64,000 bases of DNA from JAPLHP01 sp963720375 (GTDB lineage: Bacteria > Chloroflexota > Dehalococcoidia > UBA2247 > RBG-13-53-26), in assembly GCA_963720375.1 (NCBI GenBank), contig CAVRFM010000010.1:86518-150517 (forward strand), read 5' to 3'. Below, piece by piece: positions 17,890 to 25,654 of this stretch. Position 1 is the first letter of the stretch; each line of letters starts with the position of its first letter. The notes under the pieces were generated by a model that did no database searches, was not told the origin of the DNA, and saw only the letters and a program-made list of their open reading frames with translations. A program made the position numbers and the translations under genes.

Positions 17890-18819
17890 TCACTTCTGCT
17901 CCGCTTCTTTCACAATGGTGGTAAACATTTCCTCCAGTGAGGCTTCCTGCTTCTTGAACTGCTCTACCCTGACTCCCCGGGAAGCCAATAACGTCACAAT
18001 GACGGACACATCCACATTCGGACCGGCAGATAATATCAGATTCCTATCTCTCTGTTCCCGAACCCTGACGTCAGGCAACTTGTCCAATTCAGCGATTATC
18101 GGCGGGGCTATCGGTTGGGCGGTCTCAATTTCAAATCCGCCATGCCCCATTTCACGCTGCAGTTTTTCCAGTTCACCATAAAGCCGGATTTGCCCTTTAT
18201 GGATGAGGGCGATACGGTCGCAAATACGCTGGACTTCATCCAAGTTATGGGAGCTCAAAAGGATGGTCTTGCCTTGTTTATGTATCATATCCAGCATTAA
18301 TTGGCGGATTTCTATCTGGCCGGTGGGATCGACTCCCGCAGTAGGTTCATCCAGGACCAGCAGTTCCGGGTCAGGTGCCATCGCCCTGGCCAGGGCTAAC
18401 CTCTGGCGCATACCTTTGGAATAAGTCCCCACTTTATCTCTAGCTCTATCGGCTAGGCCGACCAATTTGAGCACTTCATCGACTCTCTGCGCCGGCTGCG
18501 AGATATCATATAGTCTGGAGTAATATACCAGATTGTCATAAGCCGTCATGTTGTCATACAGGCCATCCGCTTCCAGAGCAAAGCCTATCTTCTGGCGTGT
18601 TCTACTCATCTGAACATCTTGACCTAACACAGAAACCTGGCCGGATGTCGCCTGCAGCAGTCCCAGGATGATTCTGATAGTCGTAGTCTTACCGGCCCCG
18701 TTGGGTCCCAGGTAACCGAAGATATCGCCCTGTTTTACGGCCAGGGTTACATCATTCAGGATTTGCCGTCCACCCAATCCTTTATTGACATGCTCCAGCC
18801 TGATTACATCATCTGTCAT
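17890..18819 (-). CDS. ABC transporter ATP-binding protein
   Basis: 309 residues. Walker A GPNGAGKTT at 38-46, signature YSKGMRQRLALARAM, Walker B LLVLDEP and the H-loop SSHNLDE are intact. The C-terminal 80 residues form the accessory domain usual in NatA/CcmA-type exporters. The ATG at 18819 follows AAGGACAAAAG; TATACT and TGTAAT candidates for a -10 lie about 40 bases upstream. Its permease follows immediately. Confidence 0.9.
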   Translation of the reverse strand: MTDDVIRLEHVNKGLGGRQILNDVTLAVKQGDIFGYLGPNGAGKTTTIRIILGLLQATSGQVSVLGQDVQMSRTRQKIGFALEADGLYDNMTAYDNLVYYSRLYDISQPAQRVDEVLKLVGLADRARDKVGTYSKGMRQRLALARAMAPDPELLVLDEPTAGVDPTGQIEIRQLMLDMIHKQGKTILLSSHNLDEVQRICDRIALIHKGQIRLYGELEKLQREMGHGGFEIETAQPIAPPIIAELDKLPDVRVREQRDRNLILSAGPNVDVSVIVTLLASRGVRVEQFKKQEASLEEMFTTIVKEAEQK

Positions 18820-19012
18820 CTTTTGTCCTTCACCTTAGGAGGTCTATCGAGAAGATTACAGTATAACATTCCCAGCCTATGAATAGGCCAGCAAGACCTA
18901 CCCTCTGAAAATCGTACCACTTTCTGAGGTAGAGATGCGAGCATCTTGGCTTCAGGAGCCGGTGGCTTGTAGCGCAATGAGCTGTTCGGTCGGAACTACT
19001 CGGAAATGGGGG

Positions 19013-19357
19013 CTATCTTGTATTTCTGACAGCTTCAAGTTTAGCCTTAGCTAGAGGAGCCCTGGCATGGAAGCTGTTTAGCTTATCACAAGGGTACTCT
19101 ACACAATAACCACAGTTGAGTACCTTCTTATTCGAGCCGCACTTCCTAATTTCACAAACCATGCAAAAGCCGATCTGTCTCTTGCCGACTGCCAAGCAAC
19201 CATCGCAGTTGATATCTCGGGGTTTGAGGTTCATTTTGAATTGCTTACTCCAAGACTCGGCGATTTTGGTTCTAGCTTTATTGTCGTTTTTCTGAGTCGC
19301 CTGATATGTTGGGCATTCAGTACAAACGATGCCACAATAAGCCACCATTTCTTCCAT
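19013..19357 (-). CDS. DUF3795 cysteine-rich protein
   Basis: 114 residues with the DUF3795 pattern: YCGIVCTECPTYQAT near the start, CDGCLAVGKR, CMVCEIRKCG and CGYCVEYPCDKL, about a dozen cysteines likely to bind zinc or iron. AGGAGAGAAGTGG precedes the ATG. The leader from the repeat R7 promoter is about 75 nt. Function unknown; a longer DUF3795 protein is encoded at 57.7 kb. Confidence 0.78.
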   Translation of the reverse strand: MEEMVAYCGIVCTECPTYQATQKNDNKARTKIAESWSKQFKMNLKPRDINCDGCLAVGKRQIGFCMVCEIRKCGSNKKVLNCGYCVEYPCDKLNSFHARAPLAKAKLEAVRNTR

Positions 19358-19428
19358 CCACTTCTCTCCTGTTCCAGGTCGATGTACTCCGGCTCACGAC
19401 CATTGAGTCAATATAGGTATGCTGCGAC

Positions 19429-19437
19429 ATTATACCA
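19429..19437 (-). promoter_or_regulatory. extended -10 promoter (TGGTATAAT) at repeat R7
   Basis: Third identical TGGTATAATGTCGCA element on the minus strand, directed toward the DUF3795 gene. Confidence 0.6.
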
Positions 19438-19439
19438 GC

Positions 19440-19496
19440 CCAACCTCAGCTTGGATACAGAGGGGGGACAGCTTTGAGTTCTACAAGGCGATGGTG
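19440..19496 (+). repeat. dispersed cassette repeat R7
   Basis: AACCTCAGCTTGGATACAGA, a G-rich middle, then GAGTTCTACAAGGCGATGG. Full-length copy between the DUF3795 gene and the next minus-strand gene. Confidence 0.85.
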
Positions 19497-19523
19497 AGGG
19501 GTGGAAATCTTAAGCCCTAAGAG

Positions 19524-19915
19524 CTAGATGCCATTGTCCTTGAAAAAGCGTTCCCACTTCTCCAGCACTCGTTCACCCAGTTCTATCACGTCTCTCTCTA
19601 CACCATCGGCAACCAGAAAGTAGCCATCGATGCCGCCTAGACGGGTTTTGCACAAGGGCGCATTGCCCAAGAGCGCCCCATACTCACGTCGGGTCTCGAA
19701 CTTATAGTCATCATTGGCCCATTTCTTCTGTGTGAGTTCCAGATGCTTGCCCTTGTGACATATATAGTCACACATCTGGAAATTTCGGTACTTCTCTTAA
19801 ATTCCTCTTTAATCGCAGCTTTTAGGGCTTCGCTTTGAACTTCTACATAGTCCTTCACGTGGTAGGCAGTGACATAGAAATTGAAAACCGTATCAATGTT
19901 CGGACTTGACTTCAT
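19524..19915 (-). pseudogene. hypothetical protein, one frameshift
   Basis: The N-terminal half (MKSSPNIDTVFNFYVTAYHV onward, to about residue 45) and the C-terminal half (MCDYICHKGKHLELTQKKWA to ERFFKDNGI) are in different frames joined near 19780-19795. Together they give about 130 residues that read as one soluble protein. The upstream ATG at 19936 lies inside the promoter region of repeat R8, so 19915 is the likelier start. I do not recognise the family. Confidence 0.55.
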
Positions 19916-19932
19916 GCGACCAAAATACCAGT

Positions 19933-19991
19933 CCAACCTCAGCTTGGATACAAAGGGGGAGGACAGATTGAAGTTCTACAGAGCGATCGTG
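19933..19991 (+). repeat. dispersed cassette repeat R8
   Basis: AACCTCAGCTTGGATACAAA, GGGGGAGGACAG, then TTGAAGTTCTACAGAGCGAT. On the minus strand the element at the -10 position is TATTTT instead of TATAAT. Confidence 0.85.
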
Positions 19992-20042
19992 GGGCGATGT
20001 GAGTACGCACGCTTCCTTGATAAAAATGTTGTCTGCGAACTA

Positions 20043-20714
20043 TTATTTTTCTCCAATGTGAACCTTCGAGAACATTTTAATCTTTTGTGAAGTGGCGTAT
20101 TTTAACCCTGCGTCTCCAAACATTTGTTGAAACTCTTTCGTGCTATATAGTTTCAGATGTTCATGCTGAAGCAGTTTCATGATTTTATCCACAATCTTTG
20201 CAGTCCAGTTGTCGACAGTTGGGTCAAGAACATATGTCCTCCCGCCTTTTTTCAAAAGGCGATGCATCTCACGCAATGCTTTGTCAGGATGCAGATAGTG
20301 GTGGAAAGAGTTGGTGCAAATAATGATATCAAAGAAATCATCATTCAACGGAATCAATTCCGCGTTGGCTTGCACGAAATGAAAATTATCTCTACCACCA
20401 AAATTGCTCTTTGCTTTTTCTATCATTTTGGCAGATAGATCTATGCCGTAGAACTGACCATTATTGTCTGCCAATTTTGCGGTTTCTCCAACCGCAAACC
20501 CTGTTCCACAACCCACATCGAGAAAATTGATATTTTCTTGAATATCCAAAAGAGAAATGAGTTTGCGTTGAGCACCTCTCAAATAATCAGTCCTCCAAGA
20601 CTTGCTGTCATACGAGCTTGCCCATTTATCCCACATCTCTCTGTTCGATTGCGTGTGTTTTGCTTCGTCTTTTCCCATGGAGAATACAGTAGTTTTACTG
20701 AGTGCACTTGTCAA
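20043..20714 (-). CDS. class I SAM-dependent methyltransferase
   Basis: Up to 223 residues, UbiE/Methyltransf_11-like. The SAM-binding glycine loop is LDVGCGTGFAVGE, with acidic YGIDLS at motif II and DIIICTNSFHHY at motif IV. ATG 20678 (MGKDEAKHTQ) is the more likely start because a TTGACA/TACTGT promoter with a 17-nt spacer ends just before it, leaving almost no leader. Substrate unknown. Single gene between repeats R9 and R8. Confidence 0.83.
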   Translation of the reverse strand: MTSALSKTTVFSMGKDEAKHTQSNREMWDKWASSYDSKSWRTDYLRGAQRKLISLLDIQENINFLDVGCGTGFAVGETAKLADNNGQFYGIDLSAKMIEKAKSNFGGRDNFHFVQANAELIPLNDDFFDIIICTNSFHHYLHPDKALREMHRLLKKGGRTYVLDPTVDNWTAKIVDKIMKLLQHEHLKLYSTKEFQQMFGDAGLKYATSQKIKMFSKVHIGEK

Positions 20715-20805
20715 CTATGGCTGTTGTCTATGTCACTTCAGGCTTCTCGAGCAGCTTCTAATCCTCAGGTATAACTGGCTGGCGCTAGCTTCTGACTACA
20801 CACCG

Positions 20806-20850
20806 CCTCAGCTTGAACACAGGCAAACGCTCGGCATTGCAGCGTTCATC
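20806..20850 (+). repeat. dispersed cassette repeat R9 (second subtype)
   Basis: CCTCAGCTTGAACACAGG continues with AACGCTCGGCATTGCAGCGTT, written here as AACGCT, nine bases, AGCGTT because the arms are a perfect 6-bp inverted repeat. The same extension occurs only at R12. Confidence 0.75.
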
Positions 20851-21187
20851 AACTGAGGTTAACATCCATCCCGCAGTTTTCGCAGGTCTTGGAACTGGCC
20901 GACACCATACAACCGCAATTCGGGCAAGGTCTCTCTTCTGGTGGTCTCTTCTTCGGAGTGTCAGGTGTGTTTCGGTCTTCACTCCCAGCGCTGTGCAACA
21001 GCGCCCAAGCCAAGTAGCACAACAGGAAACCGAAGAAGGCTGCAAGAAAGCCTATCTCTAGGGGGATACCATAGTACTGTCCGTCGGGAGTACCTGCTGA
21101 GGGGACTAAGAGTATTATCGCTAAGATGCCACCTGGGAGCAAAATCCCGCCAATGATTGCAGCGCAGAATCCCAATATCTGTTTCAT
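20849..21187 (-). CDS. membrane protein with C-terminal zinc ribbon
   Basis: 112 residues: two membrane helices (about residues 4-30 and 45-68), a hydrophilic linker and a C-terminal zinc ribbon CPNCGCMVSASSKTCENCG. ATG at 21187 follows AAAGGAGGTAACAGTC; the frame is open farther upstream but without signals and would cross repeat R10. Third zinc-ribbon/TM protein of the array, with the order of parts reversed. Function unknown. Confidence 0.68.
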   Translation of the reverse strand: MKQILGFCAAIIGGILLPGGILAIILLVPSAGTPDGQYYGIPLEIGFLAAFFGFLLCYLAWALLHSAGSEDRNTPDTPKKRPPEERPCPNCGCMVSASSKTCENCGMDVNLS

Positions 21188-21288
21188 GACTGTTACCTCC
21201 TTTCCTTGACCACCTACCCAGTATTCCACGCTGGGAACCAGGCTGTCTTGAGACCTTGGTCCCTCATTTTGGGGTTCTGAGGACGGTC

Positions 21289-21336
21289 TCAGCTTGGATA
21301 CAAAGAGGCATAGACGCAAATCCTGCAAGGCCGCCA
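21289..21336 (+). repeat. dispersed cassette repeat R10 (diverged)
   Basis: CTCAGCTTGGATACAAAGAG then CGCAAATCCTGCAAGGC; the AAC/GTT ends have been lost but the left arm is identical to the consensus. Confidence 0.7.
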
Positions 21337-21345
21337 AATGATCCC

Positions 21346-21663
21346 AAATGGCCTTATGAATATCGAGGTGATCAAATCTACTGCCGAATTAAGCAGCAGC
21401 ATCTAGGCGTATCCTAGCGTTCTGAAGGATGCATTGTAGTGCAGCAAGGAGCAATCAAGATGGCCTGACGCTTCTACAGGGTGCTGGTCGAGCAGGCTTA
21501 CTACTGCATCGTGCTTGGTGAGAAGTCGTACCACCTCTGGGGGCAGATCAACAGCTCTGGAATTGACGCTATCATGCAAAGACTCTATAGTGACACACTC
21601 AGAGGAATGACAACCTTCTGACACTAGTCCCCTACGTAGCGACTTAGCTCGGAAAGGAGATGA
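21346..21663. other. intergenic stretch of about 320 bp, no clear gene
   Basis: A minus-strand frame of 73 codons (21403-21624, GTG start) is open but has no ribosome binding site or recognisable motif. The plus strand contains GCTTCTACAGGGTGCTGGTC near 21470, which resembles the right arm of the dispersed repeat and may be a degenerate copy. Confidence 0.35.
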
Positions 21664-22570
21664 TTGATGGACACAAATGATAGGTCAGGCAGCAAGGTGC
21701 CAGGTGACACGCCATCAGCGGAAAACGATGAGGCGTCTCACACAACATCATGTGATGGCCAGAGCCCATCTAATGTCTGCCGGAATTCATCCATCCCTGT
21801 TTCTCCGGGGATTCTCCTTGCTCTGGCGGTGGCTGCAGCTGTTTTCACCATCGCTGCCGGAGTCGCGATCGGCGTTGCAAGCCATTCACAAGAAAACGGA
21901 TGGCAAGTGGCCGATACCATCCTTCCCTATGTCAGCAGTGCCGTCTACGTGTCGGGCATACTTGTCGGCCTCGCCACTTTGGTGACAGCCGGTAGGGTAC
22001 CGACCGGCACGCCATCAGCGGAAGACGGAGAGGCGTCTCACACAACATCATGTGATGGCCAGAGCCCATCCAGTGGCAGGTACTCGTTCGTACTTGTTTG
22101 TCCAGATATTCTCCTTGGTCTGGCAGCGGCTGCAGCTGTTCTCGCCATCGCTAACGGAGTGGTGAACTACGTTGCATACCAGTTAAACGCAAACGGATGG
22201 CAAGTGGCCGATAGCATGCTTGGCTATGTCAGCACTGCCGTCTACGTGTCGGGCATACTTGTCGGCCTCGGCACTCTGGCAACAGCTAGAACGAAGGGTG
22301 TCTCGACACCGATCCAGAGAATGGCCCGCTTCTTGCTCCTGGGCGGCGTTGCAGTCGTTGTCCTGGGTATCATTCAAGTGGTCTGCATAAATGTTGGGGA
22401 GCTGCCTCTATGCATCAAGTTCTTGGTATACCACCGGCTGGGTCTTTTCTCTGATGGGAAGCGCTTTGTTCTATGCAGGCATCCTGGAAGGTCTGGCGTA
22501 CCTTTGCTTGCGACAGGCAAACCATCTGAAGTCTTCCATTGGGGAACCGTTGCAGAAACCCGGAGATTAG
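21664..22570 (+). pseudogene. membrane protein with internal duplication, frameshift near the C-terminus
   Basis: Plus-strand gene with AAAGGAGATGATTG before the tandem ATG codons. Two copies of a roughly 115-residue unit follow each other: each has a Ser/Thr-rich segment (TPSAENDEASHTTSCDGQSP and TPSAEDGEASHTTSCDGQSP) and two membrane helices ending in YVSGILVGL. After about residue 245 the reading moves to another frame, giving WVFSLMGSALFYAGILEGLA and ending PLQKPGD at TAG 22570, 22 nt before repeat R11. It is the only array gene running against the others. Family not recognised. Confidence 0.6.
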
Positions 22571-22592
22571 ACTACGTAGAGAATAGCGGCTG

Positions 22593-22652
22593 TCAACCTC
22601 AGCTTGGATACAAAGGGGGAGCAGCATTGACTCAAGCAGGGTGATAGACAGC
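22593..22652 (+). repeat. dispersed cassette repeat R11
   Basis: CAACCTCAGCTTGGATACAA then AGGGGGAGCAGCATTGACTC. The right arm is diverged (TTGACTCAAGCAGGGTG in place of TGAAGTTCTACAAGGCG). On the minus strand it ends in GAGGTTGACA, but here that -35-like sequence would drive transcription antisense to the reversed cassette gene. Confidence 0.78.
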
Positions 22653-22715
22653 AGTGATCATTGGAAGCTATGGAATACCACCGTCGAAAGCAATCGAGGT
22701 GTGTTTGCTGGGTTG

Positions 22716-23015
22716 CTAGAGCTGAGCGTAGACGGTAGGATTGGTTTTGTCAGGCCTCTCGTAGCCGTGCCTTGGCCCTGAGAATGTCTCTTCAAGCAAA
22801 GATAGGTCTTTTAAGTCGGCAACATTCGGGTAAACCCATTCATCATCCTTACGATTTTGGGAGGAATGCCCACCCTTCACCTGATAGGCGGCCAACTTCT
22901 CATATCCGTTCTATATTGTGAGGTAAAAAGCGTGTGGTTAGACAACTCGCATGATGCTTTGTGCGTAAGTTTAAGAAGAAGTTTTCCACTTATTGACTGC
23001 ACTATAATGGTTCAT
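22716..23015 (-). pseudogene. hypothetical protein, frameshifted
   Basis: ATG at 23015 with GGAGGCGCAC upstream opens MNHYSAVNKWKTSS and stops. The sequence continues in shifted frames as VENFFLNLRTKHHASCLTTR, then GYEKLAAYQVKGGHSSQNRK, DDEWVYPNVADLKDLSLLEE and PRHGYERPDKTNPTVYAQL to TAG at 22716. The last 65 residues are clearly protein-like. About 100 residues if repaired; family unknown. It shares a cassette with the propeller pseudogene. Confidence 0.5.
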
Positions 23016-23169
23016 GTGCGCCTCCATATCTAGAGCAAGATTAAATCAAAATGAGACGAGAAGAGTACCGAATCGTAATTAACATGCGACTGTTGTACCG
23101 ATGAGCTGCGTACAAATGGAATGGCAGCTCTCGTTATTTCTTGGGATGCGTTAGCGGTTAAAGCAAGCA

Positions 23170-24205
23170 TTATACAAGGCCAGATGGTTTCCCATCCACT
23201 GATTGGCGCCCTGCAAAATGAAGAATGGTGCCCCCGTATTCGGTGTCTCCCACTACGAAGACATCCGACGGGGAGTTGACCCAAACACCGTTAAGAGTGG
23301 GCCGGCCGTACGTTGTGAGATTACCCCATGTGGTGTCAGTTGACATCGTGCTCCACTTCTTACCATTGTAGTGGAGGATGGTGCCATAATACCCCACAGC
23401 ATAGACATTGGAAGAGGAACTGCCCCAGACGCCATAAAGAAGGTTGTAGGTACATCTCTTCATGGCCTTCACATTGGTTCCATCATAATGAACAATGTTC
23501 CCAGAACGTCCGACAGCAAACACGTCAGATGGAGAACTACCCCAAATGTCAAAAAAGTCTACGTCGTAGCTTGCGCTGATTGCTTCACTCCAACTCCAAT
23601 TCACGCCATCGTAGTGTAGAAGTGCATTGAAACCACCACCTGAGCATCCCACAGCAAAAACATCAGATGGAGAAGTGCCCAATATACCATGAGGGTATAG
23701 CCAGAGGTCGTCCTTTTCGGTCTAGTTTTCCCCATCATAGTGCATAATTTGGCTCAGTAAACCGATCCATTCGACTCAACCCACTCGGAGTAATACCCCA
23801 CAGCATAGACATCAGTCTGCGAACGGCCCCAAATATCTTGCAGCACCACTTAGTGCCGCTTTTCATCACACTCCAGGCGCTACCATCATAGTGGAGGATG
23901 GTGCCGCCAGACCATACGGCGAAGACGTCAGAAGCAGAACTGCCCCAGACGCCGAAGAGGTCGTGGCTAGTGGTGATGCTCATCGGGCTCCAAGTGCTGC
24001 CATTGTAATGGACTATGGCTCCGTTGGTTCCTACGGCAAAAACGTCTGAGGACGAACTGCCCCAAACTGCATGAAGTCCTTCCCAGTAAGTGTACACCTC
24101 AGTCCATTCATCAACAGATGCGTGAGAGGAGCACCCTGGGACAACAATCAGGACAACTACCAACAGAGCCAGGACTATTGCACCTTTCTTGTATCTCTTG
24201 ATCAT
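23170..24205 (-). pseudogene. lipoprotein with beta-propeller-type repeats, multiple frameshifts
   Basis: Begins with a lipoprotein signal peptide (MIKRYKKGAIVLALLVVVLI then VVPGCSS; lipobox cysteine near residue 25). It carries repeats of the form VWGSSSSDVFAVGTNGAIVH, each about 40-45 residues, typical of secreted propellers. The frame is lost near 23860, 23750 and 23720, where the repeat pattern continues in other frames (DIWGRSQTDVYAVGYY; GILGTSPSDVFAVG), before the last block ends at 23170. At least seven repeats can be traced. It would be an anchored surface or periplasmic protein, now apparently broken. Confidence 0.65.
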
Positions 24206-24376
24206 ACTTACGCTCAGGGTGGTCTCTCATTCGTCACACGCCCCCCTTGAGGTCTCAATCCCTGTGCTCTTTAACGAATGTCTTCAGATGATAGCACATT
24301 GCCACTACATTAGGCCACTACGGCCTAATTTGATGAGATCGATGCACTGGATATAGCTATGAGGAAATCATCTGGG

Positions 24377-24406
24377 ACAATACCACTAGAGAGCTGAGGC
24401 TGTCAA
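24377..24406 (-). promoter_or_regulatory. promoter TTGACA-18-TATTGT formed at repeat R12
   Basis: Minus strand TTGACA (24406-24401), 18-nt spacer, TATTGT (24382-24377), followed by CC. The -35 box again begins in the GAGGTTG end of the repeat. It reads into the lipoprotein pseudogene. Confidence 0.65.
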
Positions 24407-24450
24407 CCTCAGCTTGGACACAGGCAAACGCTCGGCATTGCAGCGTTCAC
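24403..24450 (+). repeat. dispersed cassette repeat R12 (second subtype, outermost copy)
   Basis: CAACCTCAGCTTGGACACAGG followed by the AACGCT / AGCGTT hairpin also seen in R9, given in two parts. It is the highest-coordinate copy and in transcription order the first element of the array, where an attI-like site would be expected if this is an integron. Confidence 0.78.
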
Positions 24451-24674
24451 GAACTCAAAACCAACATGTCTGTGCATCGCATTTGAAATAATATTTCAAA
24501 TATTTCAAAATTGACCAATTCCAGGATTTCAAAGAGACCGTCAAACACGACCAACAAGCGTCTTTTGAAGTGAGCTTACTTTGGAAACCTTTACGATGAG
24601 GATTTCAGAGGATAGGATATTACGCATGAGCAGAGCAAAGCGAAAAGTTGGAGATCAGCAGCCTGAAGAAAAGC

Positions 24675-24708
24675 TGGAGCGGGTGACGAGATTCGAACTC
24701 GCGACTCC
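24675..24708 (-). tRNA. 3' fragment of a tRNA gene, probably tRNA-Gly (not functional)
   Basis: On the minus strand this reads a T-arm (GCGAG, loop TTCGAAT, CTCGT), then acceptor strand CACCCGC, discriminator T and CCA. The U73 discriminator and CACCCGC strand suit tRNA-Gly. No matching 5' acceptor GCGGGTG, D-arm or anticodon arm lies at the expected distance, so only the 3' third is present. Such fragments are typical remnants of integration into tRNA 3' ends. It lies about 225 bp outside the last array repeat. Confidence 0.6.
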
Positions 24709-24783
24709 TTGCTTGGGATGCGTGGGTTGAAGCGTGAAACAAATAGGAAACGAATCGATTCCGGGGAGTGGCTCTAGAGGCTC

Positions 24784-25026
24784 CTAGTGGCGGAGGAGTC
24801 CCTCAACTGAGATATCCTCGTCGAGTGCCTCCCAGTGAATGCCCACTCCCTTGCCGATCAGCCGCCAGTTGTTCCTCTGTTTGGCCGTGGCTTTGCGCAG
24901 TGCAGGGAACCATTCGAGGGGAACGCTGATGACGCGCCCATCGGATAGCTGTACATTCATTTTGTCAGTCTCAAAATGAACGTCCGTAGCAAGAGCATTT
25001 GTAGCTTTAACCACCGAAGTGCTCAT
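24784..25026 (-). CDS. DUF2442 domain protein
   Basis: 80 residues with the DUF2442 core: LSDGRVISVPLEWFPALRKA and WRLIGKGVGIHWEALDEDIS, ending VEGLLR. The family is often encoded next to a DUF4160 protein in presumed toxin-antitoxin-like pairs; no DUF4160 partner is adjacent here. The start ATG at 25026 has GAGGAGATGG close upstream. Probably a small nucleic-acid- or partner-binding protein; function unproven. Confidence 0.78.
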   Translation of the reverse strand: MSTSVVKATNALATDVHFETDKMNVQLSDGRVISVPLEWFPALRKATAKQRNNWRLIGKGVGIHWEALDEDISVEGLLRH

Positions 25027-25140
25027 TCCATCTCCTCAGGAATAGTTCTCTGGCATTATAACATACACATAAACAGGTATTGCAGTGGAGAAGCCGAAGC
25101 TACATGAATTTCGAGAGGAATCCTCTGCAGCGCCAGCAAC

Positions 25141-25548
25141 CTACAGTTTGATTAGAAGATCGCCCTTGTCCATCTCCACGGTATAGCGCGGCAATGACTC
25201 TTTGGTTGGCCCGCTGAGACTCTTCCCTTCGTAATCAAAGGTGGAATGGTTGATGCTGCAGCAGCGGAGCATGCCCTTCCCCGGCATGGGGTCGATCTTC
25301 CGACGAAGATGAGGACAGCGGTCACTGAAGGCAAGATATTTGCCATCATCAGTCCTGACCACAAGGACCGGCTGCTTCAGCCCCTGGCCTTTAAGGTAAG
25401 CACCTCCTCCTTTGACAATGGCATCCGGCTTCTGGCTGAGCTTCACCCGTACCTTGTCCCCCTCAAGGCTCCACTGATCTTGACTCAGCGGTTTTGTCTC
25501 ACAGATTCCCAGTACAGACTTGATAAGACCAACGATACCACTGGACAT
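25141..25548 (-). CDS. Rieske-type [2Fe-2S] protein with altered second ligand motif
   Basis: 135 residues. The C-terminal 90 residues follow the Rieske ferredoxin fold: VVRTDDGKYLAFSDRCPHLR, then about 16 residues, then LRCCSINHSTFDYEGKSLSG. The first ligand pair CPH is canonical. The second should be Cx2H; aligned on the STFD strand, the histidine position is Asn and the His is one residue later (CSINH). It may still bind a cluster with shifted geometry or may be degenerate. ATG at 25548 has AAGGAGGGAAGTT upstream. Its redox partners are unknown. Confidence 0.7.
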   Translation of the reverse strand: MSSGIVGLIKSVLGICETKPLSQDQWSLEGDKVRVKLSQKPDAIVKGGGAYLKGQGLKQPVLVVRTDDGKYLAFSDRCPHLRRKIDPMPGKGMLRCCSINHSTFDYEGKSLSGPTKESLPRYTVEMDKGDLLIKL

Positions 25549-25654
25549 AACTTCCCTCCTTCTGAACCTGTTTCATTTCGGCGCTATCAGGGCAAAACAA
25601 CCGTGACAAGATATGGTACTTCAATCTTGCCCCAGGGGCTGTACGCAGACATTG

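Noticed and set aside
13011..20090. The dispersed repeat as a coding peptide (NLSLDTKG...KFYKAMV)
   Set aside because: Several copies read this way on the plus strand, but frames break at different points, there is no start signal, and minus-strand promoters overlap it; the similarity follows from DNA conservation.
13011..24450. Direct repeats that might be a CRISPR array
   Set aside because: Spacing is hundreds to thousands of bases and the intervals hold genes; no short spacers and no cas genes.
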